Program-made: the position numbers and the translations under genes
Source of the DNA: Planctomycetota bacterium
Lineage (GTDB): Bacteria > Planctomycetota > Phycisphaerae > Phycisphaerales > SM1A02
Direction of reading: 5' to 3'
NCBI GenBank assembly: GCA_024230295.1
Contig: JAAERN010000009.1
Location: 124,001 to 188,000 of the forward strand
DNA length: 64,000 nucleotides
Shown: positions 1 to 8,505 of the stretch, one piece after another
Numbering within the stretch: the stretch's first letter is position 1
Layout of the letters: each line of letters starts with the position of its first letter
Notes under the pieces: model-generated
What the model was told of the DNA's origin: nothing
What the model saw: only the letters and a program-made list of their open reading frames with translations
The model's database searches: none

Positions 1-2
1 GC

Positions 3-1739
3 TCCGGCGCTGAATTTCTCGCGTTCATGGCGGGGGGGATCGATCGAATCTTCTTTCAGCCCGGCAATCCTGATGCGGGCGGAACCGGATACACGAAGAA
101 TCCAGTGATCACGCCGATTGGCGACGGGACTGGGTTTCAGTACAGCATGGCTCGCCAGGGTGAGATTGCAGAGATTGATATTGAGAATCCAGGAGGGGGC
201 TATGTAGTCGCACCTCGCCTGGGCCTTGATGTCGAGGGGTTCGAGCAGCACATGGAGGCGGTTCTGTGGACCGATCTCGATACGGCGAATCAACTCGTCG
301 GTGACACGACCGGTCGCGTCGTTGTGACGTCCGCGGGGGGACAACCCATGAGGCTCTACACCGACGACTGGCGTGCATTTGTCGGTGATCTGGATGGCGA
401 CCTCGACCTTGACCTGATGTGGCGAAAGCCACTTGGTTCTCGTGGCGACGATCGAATGCGGATCTGGCTGATGGATGGCACGACGGTTGAGAAGGCCATC
501 GAACTCGACAGTCCTGGGCCGAACTGGACCGCATGGCAGATCGCCGACCTGGATGGTGATTACAAGGACGATCTCGTTTGGTGGAATCGTGCGACCGGCG
601 ACATCGCTATTTGGGACTTCGACCCTTCTGTGGATGGCGGTGTTGCAGATGGCTGGATCTCCGACAATGGAATGAATAGCCGCCGCTGGCGACCCTATGT
701 TCCGGTTCCTGCCGTGACTGGCGAGAACGATCGGATTCTCTGGCGGAATGACTCATCGCGGCGACTGGCCGTGGCGGACTACGCCGAATTGGATCCAAGC
801 AGACTCGCGTCATGGCTCGATGTCATCGATTCCGAGGGTGCGGTGGTTGTGCCCGACTCGGGGTTCTATCCGTTACTCATGGGCAATCTCAACGGCGATG
901 GCGACAAGCGAGATCTGCTTGGCTATGACAAGTCGAGCAAGCGGGTCGGTGTTTGGCAGATGTCAGATCGCACCGTGCTGCACGGTGGATACGTCGCCTA
1001 TAGAGGCGATGAGATTTACAGTAGAGAGTGGCCCCGTGGAATGGCGACGCACAGTGAAGAAGGGCAGGTTTCGATCGCCGCCTCGCGGGGTGGATTGATG
1101 TCACTCTCGACTCGAACCTTAACACCGCTAGAACCATCCGCTGCCGATTTCGACTCGCTGTTTGAAATGGTGGCCGAGCTTTCGGAAGCCGAGGCCAGCG
1201 ATCAGCCAGACTTGCTGCAGGACATCCTCGACTTTCTTGGTTCGACCCCGACACTGGTCGAGTACCTCAGCAATCCCGTCCACGCGTGGCACGCCTTCAA
1301 TACATTGACCCCCTACCTTCGTCATACGATCGAGACCCGGGTGGCCGAACTGGTCAGGCGGGAGACTGTGATCGATACGCTCAATACCTACGCACTGTCC
1401 GAATACCGCATTGCCAAGGACGACGGCATCATCGAAGACGCTGTGCCCACGCTCCAGCCCGAAGAAGAAGGCCCGGCAGGCGGCGGCGGCAGCGGTGGCG
1501 GTAGCGGCGGCGATGCTGGTGATGGCAGTGGCTCAGGGGGCAATTCTGGAGGCAGTGGTGGTGCTGGAGACGGCAGCGGTGGTGGTGATGGTGGTGATGA
1601 CGGAGGGTCCACCCCCGGTTCCGGTGGAGGAAGCGGAGGCTTGCCCGACGACTTCGATCCCAATGATCCCACGACATGGCCTGCTGGAGTCGAGACGTTT
1701 GAAGAACTTCTCCAGTGGCTGATCAATAATCCTCAATAG
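3..1739 (+). CDS. Secreted FG-GAP/VCBS-repeat protein with Gly-rich tail (5' partial)
   Basis: The reading frame is open to the left edge, so the true start and any signal peptide lie outside the window; the first ATG inside is at 27 but codons before it also read through. Several segments carry the calcium-binding-like pattern of FG-GAP/VCBS propeller repeats, such as VGDLDGDLDLDLMW, IADLDGDYKDDLVWW and MGNLNGDGDKRDLLGYD, each followed by a short W-rich strand. A helical region follows, then a Gly/Ser/Asp-rich low-complexity stretch at about 1480-1650, then an acidic end containing DPNDPTTWPAG. This is consistent with an exported beta-propeller protein of planctomycetes. The specific function is unknown. 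A strong hairpin terminator follows 37 bases downstream. Confidence 0.75.
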   Translation, partial: SGAEFLAFMAGGIDRIFFQPGNPDAGGTGYTKNPVITPIGDGTGFQYSMARQGEIAEIDIENPGGGYVVAPRLGLDVEGFEQHMEAVLWTDLDTANQLVGDTTGRVVVTSAGGQPMRLYTDDWRAFVGDLDGDLDLDLMWRKPLGSRGDDRMRIWLMDGTTVEKAIELDSPGPNWTAWQIADLDGDYKDDLVWWNRATGDIAIWDFDPSVDGGVADGWISDNGMNSRRWRPYVPVPAVTGENDRILWRNDSSRRLAVADYAELDPSRLASWLDVIDSEGAVVVPDSGFYPLLMGNLNGDGDKRDLLGYDKSSKRVGVWQMSDRTVLHGGYVAYRGDEIYSREWPRGMATHSEEGQVSIAASRGGLMSLSTRTLTPLEPSAADFDSLFEMVAELSEAEASDQPDLLQDILDFLGSTPTLVEYLSNPVHAWHAFNTLTPYLRHTIETRVAELVRRETVIDTLNTYALSEYRIAKDDGIIEDAVPTLQPEEEGPAGGGGSGGGSGGDAGDGSGSGGNSGGSGGAGDGSGGGDGGDDGGSTPGSGGGSGGLPDDFDPNDPTTWPAGVETFEELLQWLINNPQ

Positions 1740-1776
1740 TGCACTGAATCATTTCAACGACTCAGTACACAAAGCC

Positions 1777-1801
1777 AAAAGGCCCGCAAAGCGGGCCTTT
1801 T
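1777..1801 (+). terminator. Intrinsic terminator after the FG-GAP protein
   Basis: Perfect inverted repeat AAAAGGCCCGC - AAA - GCGGGCCTTTT: an 11 bp stem with a 3-base loop, GC-rich core and T-tract on the 3' side. The A-tract on the other arm would also let it work in the opposite direction. It separates the FG-GAP gene from the aminotransferase gene. Confidence 0.85.
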
Positions 1802-1921
1802 GCGGTTAACTGCGCTGCTGCTCTTCTCCACCCCACACCCATGAAGAGCCCGCGACCCACCAGCGGACTTCTGATTCACGCCGCAGGTTCCGGTATGCCG
1901 GCGACTCTGGTCCGGTTAGAA

Positions 1922-1939
1922 TCCACGGTTTCCCGTGGA
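1922..1939 (+). promoter_or_regulatory. Hairpin covering the ribosome-binding site of the DegT gene
   Basis: TCCACGG - TTTC - CCGTGGA is a perfect 7 bp stem with a 4-base loop. Its 3' arm contains the first three bases of the only Shine-Dalgarno candidate, GGAGG at 1937-1941, which sits 9 bases before the ATG at 1951. In mRNA the stem would partly hide the ribosome-binding site. Whether this regulates translation is an inference. Confidence 0.5.
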
Positions 1940-1950
1940 GGTATTCGCAT

Positions 1951-3135
1951 ATGGCCAATCAGCCCGTCCCACTGCTCGACCTCAAGGCTCAATATGATTC
2001 CATCCGTGATGAAATTGAGCCTCTGCTCAAGGAAGTCTCTGAGAGCCAATGGTTCATCGGCGGCCCACAACTTGATTCCTTCGAGTCCGCGATGGCGGAC
2101 TATTGCGGCACGGAGCATGCTGTTGGCTGCGCGAGCGGATCGGACGCGCTCCTTCTGTCACTGATGGCAGCCGGTGTCGGCCAGGGTGACGAGGTCATCT
2201 GCCCGTCCTACACATTCTTCGCGACAGCAGGTTCAATTTGGCGGCTCGGCGCGAGGCCTGTATGGGTTGATATCGATCCTGTGACATACAACTGCACGCC
2301 CGACTTGGTGCGCGCCGCGGCGGCTGAGTGCAACTCACTCAAAGCCATCATGCCAGTGCACCTCTTTGGTCAGACCGTAGATATGGACGGCATGTTGGAA
2401 CTCGCCACCGAACTTGGTGTTCCGATTGTCGAGGACGCTGCACAAGCCATTGGATCGAAAGACAGCACGGGCGCGGCTGCGGGCTCGCGTGGCTGGACAG
2501 GATGCTTCAGTTTCTTCCCGTCTAAGAACCTTGGCGGCTTCGGAGACGGTGGCATGATCACGACGAACGACGCTGAAACGGCGGCTCATCTGCGCAGGCT
2601 GCGCAATCACGGAATGGAGCCGAAGTACTACCACCGCGAGGTTGGTATGAACAGCAGACTCGACGCGATGCAGGCGGCTGTTCTCAATGCCAAGCTTCCT
2701 CATCTCGACAAGTGGTCCGCGGGCCGCGCGGCCAATGCCGATCACTACGACCAAATGTTCAAAGATGCGGGCGGGGCAGACACATCAGCTTCATTGGAAA
2801 CTGCGACGCTTCCGATTCTTGTGCCCGCTCGTCCCGCAGCTCCGGCGAGGCACATCTTCAATCAATACGTCGTCCGTGTTCCAGCTGCGATTCGGGACGA
2901 TCTTCGCGCCCATCTGGTCGAACACAAAGTAGGGCACGATGTCTACTACCCCGTTCCGCTGCACCGACAAGAATGTTTCGCCGATCTTCCCTGCAGTGAT
3001 ATGACATTCAGCGATCAAGCTGCTGCCGAGAGCATCGCAATACCCATTTATGCCGAGTTGATTGAATCGCAGCGAACGTATGTGGCGGAAACGATTGTCT
3101 CGTTCGTACAAACCCACGCGCCCGCCGGTGTCTGA
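1951..3135 (+). CDS. DegT/DnrJ/EryC1/StrS family PLP-dependent sugar aminotransferase
   Basis: 394 residues, the usual length for this fold-type I family, which transfers an amino group from glutamate to a keto-sugar nucleotide. Visible hallmarks are the N-terminal PLLDLKAQY, the PLP-pocket segment EDAAQAIGS (Asp162) and the Schiff-base lysine Lys192 in FFPSKNLGGFGDGG. The family also includes WbpE-type enzymes making 3-amino sugars for surface glycans; the exact substrate cannot be told from sequence. ATG at 1951 is preceded by GGAGG at 1937-1941, part of which lies in a hairpin. The stop overlaps the GTG start of the next gene (GTGTCTGA), so the two are probably translationally coupled. A second DegT enzyme lies in the polysaccharide locus at 52719-53906. 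Confidence 0.9.
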   Translation: MANQPVPLLDLKAQYDSIRDEIEPLLKEVSESQWFIGGPQLDSFESAMADYCGTEHAVGCASGSDALLLSLMAAGVGQGDEVICPSYTFFATAGSIWRLGARPVWVDIDPVTYNCTPDLVRAAAAECNSLKAIMPVHLFGQTVDMDGMLELATELGVPIVEDAAQAIGSKDSTGAAAGSRGWTGCFSFFPSKNLGGFGDGGMITTNDAETAAHLRRLRNHGMEPKYYHREVGMNSRLDAMQAAVLNAKLPHLDKWSAGRAANADHYDQMFKDAGGADTSASLETATLPILVPARPAAPARHIFNQYVVRVPAAIRDDLRAHLVEHKVGHDVYYPVPLHRQECFADLPCSDMTFSDQAAAESIAIPIYAELIESQRTYVAETIVSFVQTHAPAGV

Positions 3136-3952
3136 GCGAATTTGGAACTGGACCCTTCTTCAAGCGGGCTCGCTACGACTCGATGGTGGTGGCATGTTCG
3201 GTGTTGTTCCTCGCGCAATCTGGTCTCGGATGGCGCCACCGGATGAGGCCAATCGCATAGCGCTGCAGACGAACTGCTTGTTGCTCGAATCAGAAGGCCA
3301 TCGTGTGCTCGTGGAGACGGGCTGCGGCGCCAAGTGGTCCGTGAAGCTGCGCGGCATGTTTGCTATCGAAGATCGAACAGTGTGCAACGCGCTGCAGGAG
3401 CAGAACGTGTCGCCATCAGATATCAGTGATGTCATCGTGACACACCTACACTTTGATCACGCGGGAGGTCTGACCCAGTTTGGCGAGGATGGGTCTCCCA
3501 TCCCAGTGTTCGACAATGCAACGGTTCATGTTCAGGGCCGTGAGTGGGAGGACGCACTCGCGAATCGCTCAACGATGACAGGCACCTATCTTCGAACGCA
3601 CCTCGACCCCATTGCAGGGTGTGTGTCGCTGCTGGATGGATCACAACAGATCCTTCCTGGAATTCGCTCATTGCCCATGCCGGGCCACACGTGGGGTCAG
3701 CAGGCTGTACTCATAGAGACGGCCGACGGAACCGTGTGCTTCCCTGGCGATGTCATGCCAACCCGGCATCACGTCGGTGCCCCTTACAGCATGGGCTACG
3801 ACATGTTGCCATACGAGAATATGTTGACGAAGCGCATGCTCTTGGAACAGGCTGCCGAGTTGTCATGGACGCTTGTGTTGGACCACGATCCAGATCAGGC
3901 TGTGCACCGTGTACACGCCGATGGGGACTGGTTCACATTGGAACCCGTCTGA
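3128..3952 (+). CDS. MBL-fold metallo-hydrolase
   Basis: 274 residues from a GTG start that overlaps the end of the aminotransferase gene by 8 bases. Upstream in-frame ATGs lie inside that gene and would add a basic, non-family N-terminus; ATG 3194 would cut the first beta-strand. The metal-binding motif HLHFDH is present (His106, His108, Asp110, His111), followed by later metal ligands in MPGHTWGQQ and LDHDPD. This is the glyoxalase II/lactonase/quorum-quenching-like superfamily, which hydrolyses esters, lactones or thioesters using one or two metal ions. The substrate is not predictable; coupling to a sugar aminotransferase is suggestive but not decisive. Confidence 0.85.
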   Translation: MSERIWNWTLLQAGSLRLDGGGMFGVVPRAIWSRMAPPDEANRIALQTNCLLLESEGHRVLVETGCGAKWSVKLRGMFAIEDRTVCNALQEQNVSPSDISDVIVTHLHFDHAGGLTQFGEDGSPIPVFDNATVHVQGREWEDALANRSTMTGTYLRTHLDPIAGCVSLLDGSQQILPGIRSLPMPGHTWGQQAVLIETADGTVCFPGDVMPTRHHVGAPYSMGYDMLPYENMLTKRMLLEQAAELSWTLVLDHDPDQAVHRVHADGDWFTLEPV

Positions 3953-3956
3953 CAGA

Positions 3957-5297
3957 TCAGACCGTGGGCAAGATGTTTTCGGGTGCTTCTAGCAGACCCC
4001 TGATGGTCGTCAGAAATCTTGCCGCTTCGGCGCCGTCCACGACGCGGTGGTCGCAAGAGAGGCTCATGGGCAGAACCATTCCGGCGTAGAAAGCGCCATT
4101 TTTGGTGAGCACACGCTCCCGCGCGCGACCGATGCCCAGAATGCCGACTTCGGGGTAGTTGATGATTGGGGTTGTGAACATACCCCCGCAGTTTCCAACG
4201 CTTGAGACGGTGAAGGTGCCACCACTCAAGTCCTCTCGGTCGATGGTGCGATCGCGGCATGATTGGGCGAGTTCCGCGATTCGATCGGCCAGTTGTACAA
4301 GACCCAGTTCGTCGGCATTCTTGACGACCGGAACCATGAGCCCATGGTCGGTATCAACGGCGCAGCCGAGATTGACGACACTGCGGAGTTGAATCTCCTC
4401 GACAAAGTCGTCCACCGTGCAGTTTATGCGAGGATGTACGCGAAGCGCCTTGCACACAGCCGTCAATACGAAGGGAAGCGGGCTGATGCGGCGGCCAAGC
4501 AGCGACTCCAGTCCCTTTCTGCGCTGCTCCAACTGTGTGATGTCAGCTTCCTCATTGACCGAGAAGTGGGCTGCTGTATTCAATGAGTGTTGCAGCGCTT
4601 CGGCGATCTTTCTTCTGACTCCACGGAAGGGGATTCGTTCGGAGACGCCTTCGATCGGAACCGCCACACGTGTTGCCAGTGGCAACTCCTCGGCGGGTGC
4701 TGGCGGTGTGTCGACAACCCGCGTTGCCACTGCGGCAGACGACGTTGTCGGCTCGTTTGCATGCGTTTGGACATCTGAAGCGGTGACGCGACCGCCGCGG
4801 CCACTTCCAGCGACAGCATTGATATCGATATTGAGATCGCGGGCAATCCGCCGAACGGCCGGCGTTGCGAGTGAGCGGCTCTCGCAGCAACGTTCCGTGT
4901 CGCACTCATCCTGACGTTGAAAACTGGTGGGCATCGTCAGTGTTTCACTGACATTGCCGACGACCGAGCCAGCATCTTCTCGCTCAGACGACGCCTCTGC
5001 AACGACCTCTACTGGGGGCGTTGCCGATTGCGGTGCTCCACCAATGTCATACGTCACAAGTACCGCGCCAACAAGAATGATGTCGCCCGCGTTGCCGTTG
5101 AGCTCCTTGATGGTTCCGGCCCAAGGGCTGGGGACCTCTACCAAAGCCTTGTCGGTTTCCATCTCAGCGAGCGTCTGGTGTTCTTTGACCGCTTCGCCGG
5201 GACTGACCTTCCAGGTGATAAGTTCAGCTTCTGCGACGCCCTCCCCGAGATCGGGAAGGAGGAAGTGTGAATGGTCTTTTGGTTGCTTCATCGCCAT
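3957..5297 (-). CDS. bkdB: 2-oxoacid dehydrogenase E2 (dihydrolipoyl acyltransferase), branched-chain type by context
   Basis: 446 residues. The N-terminal lipoyl domain has the lipoylated lysine in METDKALVEV (Lys50). A flexible linker follows, then the peripheral-subunit-binding domain (ATPAVRRIARDLNI ... GRGGRVTASDV) and the C-terminal acyltransferase core, with the catalytic motif DHRVVDG (His417, Asp421). It moves the acyl group from E1 to CoA. It is the last gene of an operon after leucine dehydrogenase, E1 alpha and E1 beta, which favours branched-chain 2-oxoacids over pyruvate. The linker just before the binding domain contains an unusual Cys cluster, ECDTERCCES. No E3 gene follows; lipoamide dehydrogenase must be encoded elsewhere. 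Confidence 0.9.
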   Translation of the reverse strand: MAMKQPKDHSHFLLPDLGEGVAEAELITWKVSPGEAVKEHQTLAEMETDKALVEVPSPWAGTIKELNGNAGDIILVGAVLVTYDIGGAPQSATPPVEVVAEASSEREDAGSVVGNVSETLTMPTSFQRQDECDTERCCESRSLATPAVRRIARDLNIDINAVAGSGRGGRVTASDVQTHANEPTTSSAAVATRVVDTPPAPAEELPLATRVAVPIEGVSERIPFRGVRRKIAEALQHSLNTAAHFSVNEEADITQLEQRRKGLESLLGRRISPLPFVLTAVCKALRVHPRINCTVDDFVEEIQLRSVVNLGCAVDTDHGLMVPVVKNADELGLVQLADRIAELAQSCRDRTIDREDLSGGTFTVSSVGNCGGMFTTPIINYPEVGILGIGRARERVLTKNGAFYAGMVLPMSLSCDHRVVDGAEAARFLTTIRGLLEAPENILPTV

Positions 5298-5330
5298 GAG
5301 ACGCGAGGCTCCGTGGGGGTGCTTGGGGGA

Positions 5331-6299
5331 TCAGTACGCCGCCGTTTCGGCAATTGCCTTGCCGATACGTTCAGCGTCCGGGAGATACTCGAGTTCCAGT
5401 TTGTAGTACGGCATGAGCGTATCAAAGCCGGTCACCCGCTGTACAGGGGCTTCCAGATGCAGGAAGCATTGCTCCATGATCCGAGCCGAGAGCTCGGCGC
5501 CGATTCCGCATGTCATTGGCGCTTCGTGCACGATGATGGCGCGGCCGGTTTTTTGAACGGACTTGGCGACCGTCTCCATATCGAATGGATTGATCGTCCG
5601 CAGATCGATGAGTTCAATGTCCTGCCCTGACGCCTCGATGGCGTTCATGCACTGCACCAAAGTCGCGCCCCACGAGACCATCGTCATGTCGTTGCCTTCG
5701 CGAGCAACGCGAGCCTTGCCGATCGGAATCGTGTATTCCTCTTCCGGAACCTCTTCGCGGAAGGCGCGGTAAATCCGCTTCGGCTCGAAGAAGATCACCG
5801 GATCGGGGTCGCGGATGGCGCTGATCAGCAGCCCCTTTGCGTCGTAGGGAGACGATGGCATCACGACCTTCATACCTGGATTGTGGCTGTAGATCGCTTC
5901 GGGACTGTCGCTGTGCAGTTCCGGTGCGTGGATCCCACCACCAACCGGTACGCGGATCGTCAATGGAACCGTGAGTCCGGCGCGAGTTCTGGACCGTATG
6001 CGCGCGGCATGTGTGCAGATCTGGTCATAGGCGGGACCAAGGAACCCTTCGAATTGGATTTCTGGAACGGGACGAAGTCCGCCCATTGCCAGGCCGATGG
6101 CCGTCCCGATGATTCCCGACTCTGCCAAAGGCGTATCAACGACACGATCACCACCAAATCGCTCGTGGAGACCCTCGGTCGCGCGAAAGACACCGCCGTT
6201 GGCGCCAATGTCTTCGCCGAGTAGCAGGACGCGATCGTCCTTCTCCAGCTCCTGGGCTAGGGCGAGATTGATGGCTTGTACGAGTGTGAGTTGTGCCAT
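5331..6299 (-). CDS. bkdA2: 2-oxoacid dehydrogenase E1 beta subunit
   Basis: 322 residues. The frame is open 43 codons further upstream, but that part overlaps the E1 alpha gene. ATG 6299 has an AAGGAA ribosome-binding site and starts MAQLTLVQAI, as the family does. Characteristic transketolase-like segments are LGEDIGANGGVFRAT, DTPLAESGIIGTAIG and the C-terminal region with EAPMTCGIGAE. It forms the alpha2beta2 thiamine-diphosphate heterotetramer with the product of the gene at 6319-7413. The gap to E1 alpha is 19 bases and to E2 33 bases, so these are one transcription unit. Confidence 0.92.
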   Translation of the reverse strand: MAQLTLVQAINLALAQELEKDDRVLLLGEDIGANGGVFRATEGLHERFGGDRVVDTPLAESGIIGTAIGLAMGGLRPVPEIQFEGFLGPAYDQICTHAARIRSRTRAGLTVPLTIRVPVGGGIHAPELHSDSPEAIYSHNPGMKVVMPSSPYDAKGLLISAIRDPDPVIFFEPKRIYRAFREEVPEEEYTIPIGKARVAREGNDMTMVSWGATLVQCMNAIEASGQDIELIDLRTINPFDMETVAKSVQKTGRAIIVHEAPMTCGIGAELSARIMEQCFLHLEAPVQRVTGFDTLMPYYKLELEYLPDAERIGKAIAETAAY

Positions 6300-6318
6300 G
6301 AGTATTCCTTCCCTTCCC

Positions 6319-7413
6319 TCAGGATCCCGAACCGTCGATGCCTTGACCAAGGCTGCTTGTCCGCAGTGTTCGGCGTTGTGCATCGATCGAGGCGGGGATA
6401 TCGGCGTACATCCACTTGAAGATGTCATCCGTTGTCGGCGGTTCGATGCCCTCGGCCCGCTTCACAATTGCGGAAACCGTAGCCTCGTTTTCAAGTTGCT
6501 GCGCATGCTCTTGACTTTCGTCCCACAGGTCGCGATGTTCCAGCCAGTTGCGAAGCCGGATCATCGGATCGCGTCCCACCCAGGCCTCGACTTCGGCTTC
6601 GTCGCGATATCGCCTCGCATCATCGGCGGTCGTGTGATCGCCAAGTCGATACGTCACGGCTTCGATGAAGGTCGGTCGATTGTCGCGGCGAGCCCGCTCA
6701 GCGGCGTCACGGACGACCTTCACCATGGCGAAGATGTCGTTCCCGTCGACCTGCACGCTGTGCATGCCGTAGGCGAGACCTCGCTGCGCGATCGTCGGAG
6801 CGGAACACTGGATTCTGGTCGGAACCGAAATTGCCCACGAGTTGTTCTGGCAGACGAACACAACAGGCAGATCAAGATTCGCGGAAAAGTTCATTGCCTC
6901 GTGAAAGTCACCCTCACTCGTAGCGCCATCTCCGAAGAACGTGCAGGCGATTCCGCCATCCCCGCGGTACTTCGATGCCCAGGCCAGCCCGGCGGCATGC
7001 AACATCTGCGTGCCAATTGGGATTGCCAGAGGCGTAGCTTTGACCGGGATGTTGTTGCCCCGCTCATCACCCATCCAGTGAAGCAGGATCTTTTCGGGAT
7101 CCACGCCTCGCCAGAACAACCCCGCATTCTCTCGGTAGCACGTGACGAGCCAGTCCGAGTCTTCAAGCGCGTAGGCCGCGCCGAGTGAAGTCGCTTCCTG
7201 ACCGCGATTCTCCGGGTATGTCCCCATGCGACCCGATCGCTGCAGTTTGAATGCAATTTGATCGAAGTGCCGGCACATGGTCATGTGCCGATACAACTTC
7301 ACGACGTCGGCATCGGGGATGAGCCCCTCGCCAAGGCTCTCATCGAACACACCGTGCTCGTCAAGGATCGAAACACGTTCGATCGTTGTTTGAAAGGCGC
7401 AATCAACCGGCAT
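6319..7413 (-). CDS. bkdA1: 2-oxoacid dehydrogenase E1 alpha subunit (thiamine-diphosphate dependent)
   Basis: 364 residues. ATG 7413 is preceded by a clear AAGGAG 8 bases upstream and lies inside the last codons of leucine dehydrogenase (11-base overlap). The longer in-frame extension to 7566 is antisense-free but lies within that gene and is not family-like. The thiamine-diphosphate/Mg site is GDGATSEGDFHEAMN followed about 30 residues later by NNSWAIS. The phosphorylation-loop region has GDHTTADDARRY, which resembles the branched-chain form more than pyruvate E1. Decarboxylates 2-oxoacids derived from leucine, valine and isoleucine, in line with the adjacent leucine dehydrogenase. Confidence 0.92.
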   Translation of the reverse strand: MPVDCAFQTTIERVSILDEHGVFDESLGEGLIPDADVVKLYRHMTMCRHFDQIAFKLQRSGRMGTYPENRGQEATSLGAAYALEDSDWLVTCYRENAGLFWRGVDPEKILLHWMGDERGNNIPVKATPLAIPIGTQMLHAAGLAWASKYRGDGGIACTFFGDGATSEGDFHEAMNFSANLDLPVVFVCQNNSWAISVPTRIQCSAPTIAQRGLAYGMHSVQVDGNDIFAMVKVVRDAAERARRDNRPTFIEAVTYRLGDHTTADDARRYRDEAEVEAWVGRDPMIRLRNWLEHRDLWDESQEHAQQLENEATVSAIVKRAEGIEPPTTDDIFKWMYADIPASIDAQRRTLRTSSLGQGIDGSGS

Positions 7414-8476
7414 GGACGGTCTCCTTCCCGCGTGTGGGCCCTTCTTCGAACCGTCGCTCTGCCAGAGCAAGGGCGGCGTGAAACGGCGATGGAAGCAATC
7501 GGGCTTCCTCAAGAATCTCCAGCGTCGTATCTTCGATGGCGTCGTTCCGCCGGTCGAGTTCCTCACGGTTCATCCCGAGCCAGAGTCCCGCCAGCCAGAT
7601 CAGCCCGCCTGCGTTTACTACGAAATCTGGTGCGTAGAGTACGCCCTTCTCGGCCATCGCTGCGGCATCCCGCGAGGGATCTATGAGTATGTTGTTGGAT
7701 GCTCCGCAGACGATTCCCGCGCGGAGGCGGCGAACTTCATCAGGACCAATGACGGCGCCGAGGGCGCAGGGTGCCAAGATGTCGCATTCCGCCTGCAGAA
7801 TCGCCTTGGTATCGACGACCTCAGCTGCGAACGACTCGACCGCTTCCGCGACTCGATCCGGGTTGATGTCCGTGACGGTGAGTTCAGCGCCGGCCGTATG
7901 GAGGATTCGGCACAAGTCCATGCCCACATGGCCGAGGCCCTGTACGGCGACTTGCAGCCCGTGGAAGTCTGGATCCTTGCCTTGAAAGCGAAGGCACGCC
8001 TTCATGCCGTTGTAGGTTCCCTTTGCCGTGAAGGGCGAGGGGTCGCCGCCAGTTGAAACAGTTTTGCCTCCCATGGCATGATTGGTCTCGGCGGACATCC
8101 AGTCAATAAATTGGGTGTCGATGCCCACGTCCTCGGCAGCGATGTAATCGCCCGAGAACGTATCGATGAATCGACCCATTGCCCTGGCCTCCGCTTCGGT
8201 TCGCGGCGATCCCGGCTCCGGGGTCAGGATGACACTCTTGGCACCGCCCATCGGGAGATTCGCACAAGCTGCTTTGCACGACATTCCTTCAGAGAGACGA
8301 AGCACGTCGAACAGTGCTTCTTCTTCGGTTGCGTAGTGCCAACGCCGAGTTCCGCCAAGGGCTGAACCAAGCTTCGTCGAGTGAATCGCAATGATTGCGC
8401 GTAATCCCGTCTCCGCGTCATGGTGGAAACAGACGCGTTCGTGACCTTGCTGCATCATCTGGCCAAATGTGTGCAC
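7403..8476 (-). CDS. Leucine/Glu/Phe/Val-type amino acid dehydrogenase
   Basis: 357 residues, GTG start at 8476 with GAGGAGG seven bases upstream. Family features are GGTRRW, the catalytic-lysine segment LPMGGAKSVI, the second acidic site EDVGID and the dinucleotide-binding loop QGLGHVGMDL. It fits leucine dehydrogenase (Bacillus bcd/ldh type), which oxidatively deaminates branched-chain amino acids to 2-oxoacids using NAD. It is the first gene of the run leading into E1 alpha, E1 beta and E2, so its product would feed that complex directly. It sits 29 bases after the acyl-CoA dehydrogenase gene. Confidence 0.9.
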   Translation of the reverse strand: MHTFGQMMQQGHERVCFHHDAETGLRAIIAIHSTKLGSALGGTRRWHYATEEEALFDVLRLSEGMSCKAACANLPMGGAKSVILTPEPGSPRTEAEARAMGRFIDTFSGDYIAAEDVGIDTQFIDWMSAETNHAMGGKTVSTGGDPSPFTAKGTYNGMKACLRFQGKDPDFHGLQVAVQGLGHVGMDLCRILHTAGAELTVTDINPDRVAEAVESFAAEVVDTKAILQAECDILAPCALGAVIGPDEVRRLRAGIVCGASNNILIDPSRDAAAMAEKGVLYAPDFVVNAGGLIWLAGLWLGMNREELDRRNDAIEDTTLEILEEARLLPSPFHAALALAERRFEEGPTRGKETVHAG

Positions 8477-8505
8477 AGTGTGCCCTCCTCCTGTGTCAAC
8501 AGGCT

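Noticed and set aside
1388-1726. Proline-rich minus-strand frame over the Gly-rich region
   Set aside because: It is the reverse complement of the Gly/Ser-rich coding stretch (Gly GGN codons read as Pro), not a separate gene.
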